A model generated the notes under the pieces. That model worked only from the letters and a program-made list of their open reading frames with translations. It was not told where the DNA came from and did not search any database. DNA of 64,000 nucleotides from Terebella lapidaria. Lineage: Eukaryota > Annelida > Polychaeta > Terebellida > Terebellidae. The stretch is from contig OX424556.1 in the NCBI GenBank assembly GCA_949152475.1, forward strand, positions 2,480,001-2,544,000, read 5' to 3'. The translations under genes were made by a program, and so were the position numbers. Position 1 is the stretch's first letter, and each line of letters begins with the position of its first letter. Positions 1 to 10,267 of this stretch are shown one piece after another.

Positions 1-900
1 ATTTACAGTTTATGGTCTTTAGCGCATCAAATTGTTGGTTTGGTTTCATATCGACGGTATGGATTCAGTGATGTGTAGATACGTCAAATGTTGCAATATC
101 CGTGTAAATATAAGTTTGTGGCCTCATAACAATGCGAAGTACCAATGCTTTGCTGCTCTTGAGCTTCGAACATAAAATTTTATGTTCAATTTCGTTGTAT
201 TTCACTACATTTCGAGCACTCCATGGGAGCCAGCATCAGTTCAGTGAAAATAGTACATAAACTTTTTGGCAGCATATCTCGCAAAACTAACAATTTGCTC
301 TGTAGCATTATCAGCGGTGTCAATGAACTTTCTATACTCTTCCGTGGACGCACATAGACACAGCCGCCTGGCAGAAGCCGAGTCACACAATCAGTCTAAC
401 GACACCCGCAGTCCGACGAACTGCGGACAATCTCTAATGTTAAAATATTGATGATATATTCAGCAGAATCGTTTGCGATAGGTGCCTTAATCAATGTCGT
501 ACAACGGCCTACAATTAGCCAATTGCGAGGTTCTGTTATTTATGTCACATGCTGGAGTGGGAGGAAATAATACACGACATATTATAAATATAGATTAGTT
601 GTTAAGTATAGCACTAATAAGTGGTATAATTAATAGTCCCATCTATTATTGACTGCTATATAAACTCGGTGGATGGTGGGTAAAAATAGAGGCTGTCGGG
701 GCTAAAATTGGTCACCTTCAATGTGAAACCAGATGGTCTTTGATATCACTTTCACTACCATGAGTTAGTTGACAATTCCTAATCCGATATTAAGATATTG
801 GGTATGTTGACTAATGGCATCGTTAAGCATTGTGTGTTTTCACGATTATCATATCAATTTCATGTTTTCGTGGGTTACATATCTCGCACTCAATCTTTGG
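1..900. other. No gene seen
   Basis: AT-rich sequence with only short open frames lacking recognisable domains or splice context. No repeat structure was identified by eye. Confidence 0.5.
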
Positions 901-980
901 TGGGTAGGTGGGTGGGTGGGTGGGTGGGTGGGTGTGTAGGTAGGTAGGTAGGTAGGCAGGCAGGCAGGCAGGCAGGCAGG
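901..980 (+). repeat. Compound tetranucleotide microsatellite
   Basis: A run of GGTG units passes into GGTA units and then GGCA units without interruption. This is a compound microsatellite whose three blocks differ by one base per unit, as expected from point mutation followed by slippage. The G-runs are too short for classical four-tract quadruplexes except in the GGTG block. Confidence 0.9.
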
Positions 981-1331
981 TAATTTATTTTCAAACTATA
1001 CTCGTTGATCATATTTGCAGTGATTGTTTACAGTGCATATATATATACAAATGTATATATACAAATACAAAAGTTTGGAGTTACTCCAGAGATTAAAATA
1101 AATCTGTGAATTGGAGAAACCGGTTTAGAGAATTAAATATAATATTGATCAGTTTAGTTGAGTTATTGATAATAACTACAAACGGCTTATAATGATAGAA
1201 GAGTTATTGCAAGTAATAAATGTTACCGGTTTGCAGTGCCCATTGAATTGTGCCTTTCAGTGCTGTTATAGTAGTTTATGATAAATATGAAGTAATTTGC
1301 ATGAATATATCAAAGAGATGACGACGATGGA
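981..1331. other. No gene seen
   Basis: AT-rich spacer with a short TATA-rich stretch near 1040-1070 and nothing else recognised. It probably includes the 3' untranslated tail of the LINE remnant on the minus strand. Confidence 0.4.
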
Positions 1332-3085
1332 TCAATACGAATTGATGTAATATTTTTTTAACCTGTTAGAGAATGATTTAATAGATAAAGCATTCTCAAT
1401 TTGATTTGGGATTTGTAACCACAAATTTGGACCTTTGTGAGGAAATGTTTTTGCGATGTATTCGGACAATCTATGATTATTACAGCGTCTTGTACAGTGC
1501 GTATGTACCTCGGTATTGGATTGGTAGAGGAATAGAAGAGGCGGTGGTAGGTGGTTATTCTCATGCAAATAAATGAATTTACACAGCTATAAATTGAAAA
1601 GATCAGATAGTTTAAGTACACCAAGCATTTTGAAAAGATGACATATGTGATCATTATATTTAGCGTTACAGATATACCTAATACATTTCTTTTGTAAAAT
1701 TTCCAGTTTATGCAATTTGTAGTTAAAAGCCACTTCCCATAACATAATACCATACACCAGATGGGACTGAACAAGACTATAATAGAGCAATTTGAGAGTA
1801 CTATTGGATAAGATTCGTTTTGCTTTGTTAATTGCATAGGCTCCGCTTGATTTTTTTTTTTAGATATACATGTATGGTTTAATTGCTGCCCCACTCCAGT
1901 CACATCATCCATATAAATGCCAAGGAATTTAGTAGCATTTACTTTGATTGTTTTATCGCCAATTTTTAGTGTATTCACGTTCGATAAGAGGTTTTTTTTC
2001 ATACGTTTGGGGTGAAATATTATGAAATTAGTCTTCAGTACATTTAGCGAGAGTTTATTAGCTGCAAACCAATCAGATAGTGAGAGTAGGTCTGATTCTA
2101 TTCCGTTGAGCAGATTTTCAGTTTTTGTGTGATAGACGGTGGTGTCATCAGCGAACAGGATACATTTTGAATGTTTCGAGCAATTAGGGAGGTCATTGGT
2201 GTAGTTGATGAAAAGGAGTGGGCCCAGAACCGATCCCTGTGGCACCCCACATGAAATGTTATTGTGGTTTGACTGAACGTCACGGTAAGATACGTATTGC
2301 GATCTGTTGGTGAGGTAGCTCCTGAACCACTCCAAGGCAAGTCCACGTACGCCATAAAATTCAAGTTTTTTCAGGAGTATATGATGGTCAATCGTATCAA
2401 ATGCCTTGAAGAGATCCAGGAATACTGCTATAGTGGGCAATCTATTTTCATGGCCTTTTAGTACATCTGCCAGAAACTTAGTAATAGCGTAAGTGGTTGA
2501 GTGCTTTGGCCGAAAGCCAAATTGGTTCTGAGAATATTTTTACTGCTCAAATAATCATAAAGACGCCGATGTACAACTTTTTCGAGTATTTTAGAAATTG
2601 ATGGTAGTAATGATATTGGTCGGTAATTTCCCATGCTAGTTTTTTCCTTGGACTTGTAGATGGGGATAACCTTAGCTATTTTCATGTTAGCCGGGACGAT
2701 ACCAGTTTCTAGGAGTTGTTAAACTTTCCTTGAGAGCTTTTATTAGTTTACAACTTATTCTGTCATAACCAGTACTACATTTGGGTTTCAGTGAAGATAT
2801 AATTTTTACAATTTCTACATTATCTGTGGGTGTGAAGAACAAGGAATTTGTATTTTCCGTTGATTTCATGTGATGATGGAATGGCGTTGTTGGGGTTTTT
2901 ATTTGGGATGCAAATCTATTAATTTGGTCCTGTACTATTGCGCCGTCAATGTGGAATATTTCCGACATATTGGGTTTGGATACATTCCTTCCAATTGCAT
3001 TATTTAATAGGTTCCATATGCGTTTATTGTTATTCTTATACTCATGTAGTTTATCCTTGTCCAGTGACCTCGGAAATAAGGTCAT
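1332..3085 (-). pseudogene. Non-LTR (LINE) reverse transcriptase remnant, frameshifted
   Basis: Minus-strand fragments in different frames, read in order, spell a LINE reverse transcriptase. 3085-2687 gives the region before the fingers. 2685-2458 carries VIPIYKSKEK and NYRPISLLP. 2440 to about 1800 carries FLDLFKAFDTIDH, GVPQGSVLGPLLF and the catalytic FADDT. 1790-1587 and 1568-1332 give the C-terminal thumb and connection part (SHLVYGI, LQKKCIRYI) and the stop. At least three frameshifts make it non-functional. No endonuclease domain is present, so it is 5' truncated where the 134-bp satellite begins. The motif style fits the Jockey/CR1 group; the clade assignment is tentative. Confidence 0.85.
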
Positions 3086-3089
3086 TGGT

Positions 3090-4330
3090 AATTCAAAGTC
3101 ATTGGTAATTCAAATATTCAGCATATATCATTTCTAGTATGTCCGCAATTGATTCCTAAGCTGTAAAGTCGATAATAAGCGAGATATTAGCCATTTTATT
3201 TTCTGACCTTGAAAATGAGGTCAAGGTCAAATTCAAGGTCACCAAAACGTTCAGCGTATACCACTTCCTATATGTTCGCAATAGATTCCTAAGCTGTAAA
3301 GTCGATAATAAGCGAGATACTAGCCATTTTGTTCTCTGACCTTGAAAATGAGGTCGAAGATCAGATTCAAGGTCACCAGATATTCAGCATATATCATTTT
3401 CTAGATGTTCACTATGGATTCCTGAGCTATAAGATCGATAATAAGCGAAATATTAGCCATTTTTTGCTCTGATATTGAAAATGAGGTCAAAGGTCAGGTC
3501 ATGAAAATATTCAGCATATATTATTCACTCGGTGGTATTCCCACTGTAAGGACACTCCTGATTGGGCGATTTGTACCACGTGACAATCCTACATACTCAT
3601 GTTGGACGGCGAAAGTCTATATTGGACGGCAAAAATGTATATTGGACGGGCGGGTGCTTATCAGCAAATCAGAGCGTGTGTCACATGTGGGTTTTCCCCA
3701 CTCTGGGTTTCTCCTACATTCATTGGTAAATAATATAGCAAATGTTGGATGTTCAGAAATGTCATATTGACCTCGGCTGCGCCTCGGCCAATATGACATT
3801 TCTTCATCCCGTAAACTGTATATTGGACTCCTCAACATCCAATATTTGTATAATATCAATTCCTATATATTCGCAATTGATTCCTAAGCTGTAAAGTCAA
3901 TAATAAGCAAGATATTAGCCATTTTATTCTCTGGCCTTGAAAATGAGGTCAACGTCACATTCAAGGGCACCAAAACATTCAGCATATACCATTTCATATA
4001 TGTTCGCTATGAATTCCTAAGCTGAAAAGTCGATAATAAGAGAGATACTAGCCATTTTGTTCTCTGATCTTGAAAATGAGGTCAAAGGTCAGATTCAAGG
4101 TCACCAGATATTCAGCATATATCATTCCCTATATGTTCACTATGTTTTTTAAGCTGTAAAGTCGATAATAAGCGAGATATTAGCCATTTTGTGCTTGTGC
4201 TCTGACCTTGAAAATGAGGTCAAAGGTCAAACTCAAGGTCGTGAAAATATTCAACATATGTCATTTCCTATATGTCCACAATTGATTCCTAGTCGCTAAT
4301 TTCAATATTAAGTGAGATTAGCAATAATGT
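3090..4330. repeat. Tandem repeat, about 134-bp unit, with AGGTCA motifs
   Basis: The phrase 'ttcagcatatatcattt' recurs near 3117, 3251, 3385, 3513, 3979, 4111 and 4244, a spacing of about 134 bp. Each unit also contains 'gattcctaagctgtaaagtcgataataagcgag' split over variants and 'ctctgaccttgaaaatgaggtcaa'. Units are diverged, so the array is old. It is interrupted by a palindromic insertion near 3526-3856. The 'aggtcaaaggtca' core (for example near 3485 and 4079) is a direct repeat of two AGGTCA half-sites with one base between them. Confidence 0.8.
3526..3856. mobile_element. Palindromic insertion within the 134-bp array
   Basis: About 330 bp with no similarity to the satellite unit separates two units. 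Its right part (3731-3856) is an imperfect palindrome: 'gaaatgtcatattg' on the left is answered by 'caatatgacatttc' on the right around a 'cctcggctgcgcctcgg' centre, and outer arms 'aaatgttggatgtt' and 'aacatccaatattt' pair as well. It looks like a small foldback or MITE-type element. Exact ends and target duplication were not resolved. Confidence 0.5.
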
Positions 4331-6453
4331 GTCCCATTATAAAGCATAGGAGAAATTAACATGGGAAAGTTCCATTTGGGCCGAGTTTGGGCCCGAAATG
4401 GCCCACTTCGAGGGATTCAAGGGCAACGAAACTTATACACATCACAGGGGTACATATGATTAGTATTATGCATCAATAAGAAAAACATAGCACGAAGGGT
4501 GCTGTAGCTTACCGGCAATCATGAGAATTGCACAGAGTATTGATTTTCCAAGATATAAATTGTTAAACTGAACTTAAACTCTATTGTTTAACATGTTCGT
4601 ATATGTTGCCGGAAACACATTTTCTATATGGAATATAATACGAAATCAAGTTACATCTTGAAAGATTTCTTTCCTTCTTGGGAATCTTTTGCATTTTGAG
4701 GAAACCTATCTGAATAGATTCTGATAAACGGCCACCAAAGACAAAAATCATTATTTCCTTCGTTTTAACCTTCCAAGGTCATTCAAGGTCATATTTAAGG
4801 TCACCATTCAAACCGCAATATATGACTTCCCATTTGAATGTGCCAATACTTAGGCTCTATCTTGAAGTGTTCCATGAGTTTACCAGCAAAGCTCCCATTC
4901 TGAAGGAAAAATTGGTTGAAATTTTCTAAGTCCAAACAAATTTTCTATGGTCAAAAAAATTCGCCTACCCGTCAAAACATAGCACCAAGGGAGCTGTAGC
5001 TTACCGGCAATCATGTGAATTGCATAGAATACTGAATACATATAAATTGTTACACATATTAAAATCAATATGTTGAAACATCTTCGTAAATGTTGATAGA
5101 AACACATTTTCTGTATGGAATATAATACGAAATCAAGTTACATCTTGAAAGATTTTTTTTGTTAATGACAAATTTTCACAGATAGTCGATTCAAAGGTAA
5201 CAAAACTTATACACATCACAAACGTACATAAGGATAATCTTATACATGATTTTGAGGAAAACTGTCGATAAAATGACCACCAAAAGCGAAATTCATCGTT
5301 TTTTCGACAAAAAAGGTCGTTTTGACCTTTCAAGGTTAGTGAAGGTTAAATTCAAGGTCACCACTCAAACCGCAATATATGATTTCCCATTTGAATGTGC
5401 CAATACTTAGGCTCTATCTTGAAGTGTTCTATGAGATTACTCTGCATATCTCCCATTATGAAGGAAAAATAGGGTGAAATTTTCCAAGTCCAAAAAAATT
5501 TTCAATGGTCAAAAAAAAAAAATTTATTTCTTTTTGCTGGAAATGGCTCAAAACGAATAGTGACTGGATTTGGGACAAAAAAAATTTTTTTCGCCGACCT
5601 GTCAAAAAATCAAAATGGCCGCCACACGCAGACCGGCGATTCAATGGCAACGAAACCTATACATGTCATAGAGGTACATGAGAGGAATGTTTTGAAACAA
5701 AAATCTCAAAACTGATCAGACAGTTTTTGAGAAAATGGCCACCAAAGTCCAAAATTGGCAATTTTTCGTCAAAAATGGCCGCCAAATCGGCAAAAACGAT
5801 TCAATCAAAAAAATTTAAAAAACGTTTTTAGATATTGGCCTAAGGTATATTCTGACAAATTTATGGGGAAATTCATCATGCCAAAAAAAAGTTACAGATC
5901 CGGACGGACGACGGACGGACGACGGACGCCGGACGAAAAACCACGATAATAGCTTATCGGCCCAAAGGGCCGGTAAGCTAAAAATCAAAATGGCCCCCCA
6001 CGCAGACAGTCATTTTGAAGGCAACAAAACTTATGAACATCACAAAGGTCTATAAGGAGAATCTTACACATGATTTCGAGGAAAACTGTCTGAATAGGTT
6101 TTGAGAAAATGGCCACCAAAAACAAAATTCATTGTTTTTTCGACAAAAAAGGTCGTTTTGATCTTCCAAGGTCATTGAAGGTCAAAGTCAAGGTCACCAC
6201 TCAAACCACGCAATATATGATTTCCCATTTGAATGTGCCAATATGTAGGCTCTATCTTGAAGTGTTCTATGAGTTTACTCAGCACAGGTCCCATTATGGA
6301 GGAAATATTGGATGAAATTTTCCAAGTCCCAAAAGTTTTTCAATGGCCAAAAAAAAATGTTTTTTTTTTTTGCTCGAATGGCTCAAAACGAATAGTGACT
6401 TGATTTGGAACAAACAAAAATTCAAGGGCGGTTCAAGGGCAACGAAACTGGAA
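4330..6453. repeat. Diverged repeat block, about 0.5-0.8 kb units
   Basis: A paragraph beginning 'cattcaaggtcatatttaagg' and continuing through 'gtgccaatacttaggctctatcttgaagtgttc' recurs near 4800, 5360 and 6190. Each copy is followed by a poly-A-rich stretch and 'aaaatggccgccac'-like text. Short open frames here have no domain and shift between copies, so no gene is called. The block looks like successive fragments of one interspersed repeat family, possibly the same family as the adjacent 134-bp satellite. Confidence 0.6.
5950..5980. repeat. Terminal-type hairpin in repeat block
   Basis: TAGCTTATCGGCCC, loop AAA, GGGCCGGTAAGCTA: 14-bp arms with one mismatch. It directly follows a GGACGGACGACGGACG-type run, an arrangement similar to the end hairpins of TT-inserting elements elsewhere in the window. 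Confidence 0.7.
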
Positions 6454-7694
6454 CTAGACATAAAAGCCTATAGGCTTTGTGGCATCCCCCAATTTGTTAT
6501 TATTTCAAATGGTCATACTGAACTGAGAAAAAAGGATACATAGGCCATTGTATGTGGGTAAAAGTGAGAGCTCATCAGACAGTTTCTTACCAGAACTGCT
6601 TTCTATCATCTTGATAACTTGGCCCACCAGACATTTGCCACCCAAAATGAATGGACAATTACCCAGCCAATATTCAGAGTACTACCCAGCCAATATTCAG
6701 AATACTAGTATATTTAATCAGGATGTTCGTGATATTTTCAGGTGCTCCTGTCAAATGTAAAATGATACGTGACCAAAAGAATGCTGTGTCATCTTGGCCA
6801 ATTTTGTGATTTCAAAACTTGTACAATACAGCGGAATTTTCGCATTCACATTATAACCAAAGCCAAACATTTCCCAGCTAACTAAGACAATGATGATTTG
6901 GTCATTGCATGTGAAATAGAGTTGAATAACAAAACATTCAAACAATACATGTTTGTACAATATAAATGCAGACAGGGCAAATCATCCCCCAAGCATGTTG
7001 TGTCATGTGTGTGGCTTATTAACCAACTATTGTATTCTGTGGGGTGGAACTTCATTCTTTTACCATGTACACACACTAGTAAACCAGGCTTTGAAGGGGG
7101 GAGTGAGGGATTATGCATGGATATGAGCCTGGGGTCAAGTTGGACATGCTAGCTGTATCACTTGTCAGGCATGACTGAGCAGGGCTGGCTGAGAGGGCGG
7201 AGCCTATATTGCTGTGCTGGACAGACTGGCTGATATTTTAAGGCTAACTGAGCGGGCTGGCTGAGAGGGCAGAGCCTAGCCTCATGCTGGACATGCAGGC
7301 TGCAGTCAGTGAATACAGTAGCATGGCTCAGTTACAGTATTACATCTGCATGGGGGCAGGCAAGGGAAAAATTCCAAGTCCCCCCAAAAAAAAAATACAC
7401 ACAAAAAAATTTTTTCTCCTGGAAATTGCCTGAATCAAATTATGACATTGACAGGAATCGCCCGATTTTTTTTTCCAAAATGGCCGCTGGCGGCCATCTT
7501 GGATTTCGGATCTCGACGAAAAACAATAGGGGTTAGGAGCAAAGTATTTCGGATGAGCTGTGTAAATTTCGGAAATATAGATCAAGGCGTTCAAGAGTTA
7601 TGATCTGGAAACCAAACGGCGGAAGAAAAAAAAAAAGAAAAAAAAAAAAAAAGAAAAAAAACATAAGGCCTCCCGATTTTCAATCGGGATGCCT
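6454..7694 (-). mobile_element. TT-inserting Helentron/HINE- or pearl-like element, copy 1
   Basis: Read on the minus strand, the element begins AGGCATCCCGATTG with a hairpin (ATCCCGATTGAAAATCGGGA), then a long T-rich tract, then CTTCCGCCGTTTGG, and ends with a hairpin AAGCCTATAGGCTT followed by TATGTCTAG. It is bounded by TT on both sides (AA at 7695-7696 and 6452-6453 on the plus strand). The same sequence occurs inverted at 47416-48757. It has no long open frame, so it is non-autonomous. Subterminal 3' hairpin, TT insertion site and internal short tandem repeats are traits of Helentron-associated elements; the family assignment is inference. Confidence 0.75.
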
Positions 7695-8378
7695 AAATAC
7701 TTGAAGATAAGTACTGTATATTATATTAGGGTGTAAGTATCAATCTATTACCCCCAATAGCCAGGTTTATTTTATGAACATGTAGGATGACAAATACTAC
7801 TTTTGGTGACCTTGAATTTGACCTATAAGATGACCTTGAACATCTGAAATCAAGATTATGACCATCAAAAAATGTGTCAAGTGGTTAAACTCGATCTAAT
7901 TGATGTATTTAAATCAAAGTTTATGTCAAGCTTGTGTCACAAAATGTGTATATCAGAGTATGGAGACAATACTATTAAAGATGGAACTTAAATGTAGGTG
8001 CGTATTATTGTGAACATCTAAGGAGTCACATATGTCACATATTGCGAAATGAATAAATAATTGTAACATGGTAACCTGCCAGTTAGCCACAGTCCATGTT
8101 TGGAGTTGTGGCTCAGCACTTTACATTTCTGCAGTAACCTTTACATTTCTGCTGTATTAAGATTGACATACAGTAGCTCAACAATCATCTGTGGTAAAAC
8201 TTTGAGGTCTCCATAGATTCCCCATACACAACATCATACTGATAACAGCCAAATGTACAGATTCAAATTAAAACCCGTGCCAATATTGTATGGATTGTAT
8301 GGATAGCTTGGTAATGTCAACTGTCATTGACAGGTACAGAAACACATTATATTCATTTGTTGATATATTGAAATAAAT
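7695..8378. other. No gene seen
   Basis: AT-rich spacer between a TT-inserting element and the DIRS copy. No coding signal or repeat was recognised, apart from isolated AGGTCA-like text near 7810-7850. Confidence 0.5.
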
Positions 8379-8594
8379 TTCCCAAATTTTAATTGTAAAT
8401 TTGCCGTTTATTGTTATTACTCACCTCTAAACTACTACATGCTCCTTTTCGATCCTTTGGATCGTTCTGGATAGAAATTCGCGTACTGAAAGCAAGGCAC
8501 GATCGTCTGCCTGCATGACTCGAGCGCTCCTTTTGCCGCCAAAACCGCCGCGCATATGCGCGCGCAGCTGCGCAGAAGCTTCACTTTTCTGTCC
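8379..8594 (-). repeat. DIRS copy A right inverted terminal repeat with 27-nt extension
   Basis: 189 bp here match the reverse complement of the left repeat at 14574-14763, up to the shared 'cttttctgtcc' inner boundary. A further 27 nt at the outer edge (8379-8405) are absent from the left repeat. A longer right terminal repeat is a known trait of DIRS-1-type elements. Confidence 0.9.
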
Positions 8595-8656
8595 AACAAA
8601 CGACAAAAGGAAGCCCCTAGCACATAACTGGCGGGGATGGATGGGAGGGCCTTTAC

Positions 8657-8760
8657 TGTAGTAGTTTAGAGGTGAGTAATAACAATAAACGGCAAATTTA
8701 CAATTAAAATTTGGGAAGTTTATTTTATACATCACCAATCTAAACTACTACATGCTCCTT
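8657..8760 (-). repeat. DIRS copy A internal complementary region
   Basis: 8718-8760 repeats the outermost 43 nt of the left terminal repeat in inverted sense, and 8657-8717 does the same for the outermost 61 nt of the right terminal repeat. The two blocks abut exactly at 8717/8718. In DIRS elements this region is thought to template the joining of both ends into a circle during reverse transcription. Left-end and right-end sequence differences (TTTTATACATCACC versus TTGTTATTACTCACC) are faithfully copied in the matching halves. Confidence 0.9.
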
Positions 8761-9055
8761 AGAATCAAAGGATAGGCGGTGGAGCAGTAGTGCTAGAGAG
8801 TCATGAAAACAGACGATAGTCTTGATTTCAAGCGAATCGCTAAAATGCTACATTTTCAATATATCTTTAGTAATAATAAAGATACTCACCTAGCGGTGCG
8901 ATCGCTTGCCTCCGACATGCACGAATTTCTTCTTCACCCATCGGTGGAAAACGGAACTCTACTTGAGACCGTAACATAAAGAATTCAAACACAAACACAA
9001 AGCGTTGCTTATATACACGTGCACGTTAAAACCAAGACTTTTCTGTCCAGCTGGT

Positions 9056-10267
9056 TCAAACAACAGCTTGCGCTACGACCAGCGGACCCAGTCTAAATCT
9101 GGACGACTGGTCCTGAAGTTCGGCAGCATTGGACAGATAGAACCCGATGAATGTCGTAGAATTAGTCCACATTCCAGCCCTCACGATATATTCCAACGGA
9201 ATATTCGACCTGGCCGCCAAAGACATCGAGATGTGTCGGATTTGGTGGGACGATATTTTGTAAGTGACTCGATCGTCAGCACCTGATTCCGCATAGACAG
9301 TCCTCACTACAACCTTCACCCATCGGGATAGTGTAGCTGTGGAGATATCCGTAGCCCTGTTAGGCTGATAGGAAATAAATAATCGCTTGCGATCTTTCCT
9401 GATCGATCTGGTACGATCGATGTAGATTTTCAGCGCTCTTACCGGACACAATAGAGCGTCCGGCTCATTCCGTCCTACGTAACCGCCCAGTGACGGAATT
9501 ACGATAGGGGAGAACGCTTTCCCGCCCTCAACTGCAGCACGTGTTTTAGGCATAAAATCACGTACTGGGTATAAGGAAACGGACCCATCCGCGCCAAATG
9601 CGACTCGCGATACGTCGATCGCCGCGACATCTGAGCGTCTTCGACCACTTGCTAGCATAACTAGCAGGAAAGTCTTAAGAGTTAACCTCTGCAAGGAAAC
9701 TTCCTTGAGAGGCTCCCAAGGTGCTTTAGTAAGACAATATAGCACAAAAGCCATGTCCCAATCCGGTAGAGTAGGAACTCCACGTGGCCTTTGCGTCCTA
9801 AAGGACGCCAAGAGATCAGCAAGGATACGATTATTAGTTAAATCGATCCCCCTAGCACGGAATACAGGGCCCAGCATGGACCTGTATCCCTCGATCGTAG
9901 TAGGCTTCAAATTAAGCCTATCAAAGAGATAGCAGAGAAAGTCTAGCACTGCATTCAGAGGGGCAGAGAGCGGATCAATGCGCCTTCCGTTACACCAACG
10001 TACGAATACTCTCCATTTAGCCTCATACGTTTTAGAGGAGGATCTCCTATTCTTTCTCGCGAGATGTACGGACACCTGCTGAGAAAATCCTGCCTCCTGG
10101 AAGGATCGCTCGATAGCCTCCAGACGTGTAATTTGAGCACGTGGACGGAATCGTGAAATATATCCCGCCCCGGTTGCTTCAGCAACCTGTCCTCGATCGG
10201 GAGAACCCGTGGTACATCGATCAGGAGGGACAGTAGCAGGGGGAACCACGCCTGCATCGGCCAGCAT
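9056..10267 (-). CDS. DIRS tyrosine recombinase (copy A)
   Basis: Integrates the retrotransposon by site-specific strand exchange instead of an IN-type integrase. From the in-frame Met at 10267 the product is about 403 residues: an N-terminal SAM-like arm-binding region (KTYEAKWRVFVRWC), then the catalytic domain with the first arginine in ASGRRRSD, the HxxR motif in SHQIRH and the nucleophilic tyrosine in FIGFYLS. The frame stays open further upstream to 11917, but that part is the shadow of RT/RNase H and shows no domain. The true start is therefore inferred; a frameshift or internal initiation within the RT ORF is likely. It overlaps the RT/RNase H ORF by about 310 nt. Confidence 0.9.
   Translation of the reverse strand: MLADAGVVPPATVPPDRCTTGSPDRGQVAEATGAGYISRFRPRAQITRLEAIERSFQEAGFSQQVSVHLARKNRRSSSKTYEAKWRVFVRWCNGRRIDPLSAPLNAVLDFLCYLFDRLNLKPTTIEGYRSMLGPVFRARGIDLTNNRILADLLASFRTQRPRGVPTLPDWDMAFVLYCLTKAPWEPLKEVSLQRLTLKTFLLVMLASGRRRSDVAAIDVSRVAFGADGSVSLYPVRDFMPKTRAAVEGGKAFSPIVIPSLGGYVGRNEPDALLCPVRALKIYIDRTRSIRKDRKRLFISYQPNRATDISTATLSRWVKVVVRTVYAESGADDRVTYKISSHQIRHISMSLAARSNIPLEYIVRAGMWTNSTTFIGFYLSNAAELQDQSSRFRLGPLVVAQAVV

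Noticed and set aside
6343-7152. Several 60-85-codon ORFs on both strands near the TT-inserting element
   Set aside because: They lie in non-coding repeat sequence and are not conserved in frame in the second copy at 47.4-48.8 kb.
8379-8717. Independent small inverted-repeat element next to the DIRS copy
   Set aside because: The same block follows the other DIRS copy at exactly the same base, and its parts are the right terminal repeat and half of the internal complementary region. It belongs to the DIRS element.
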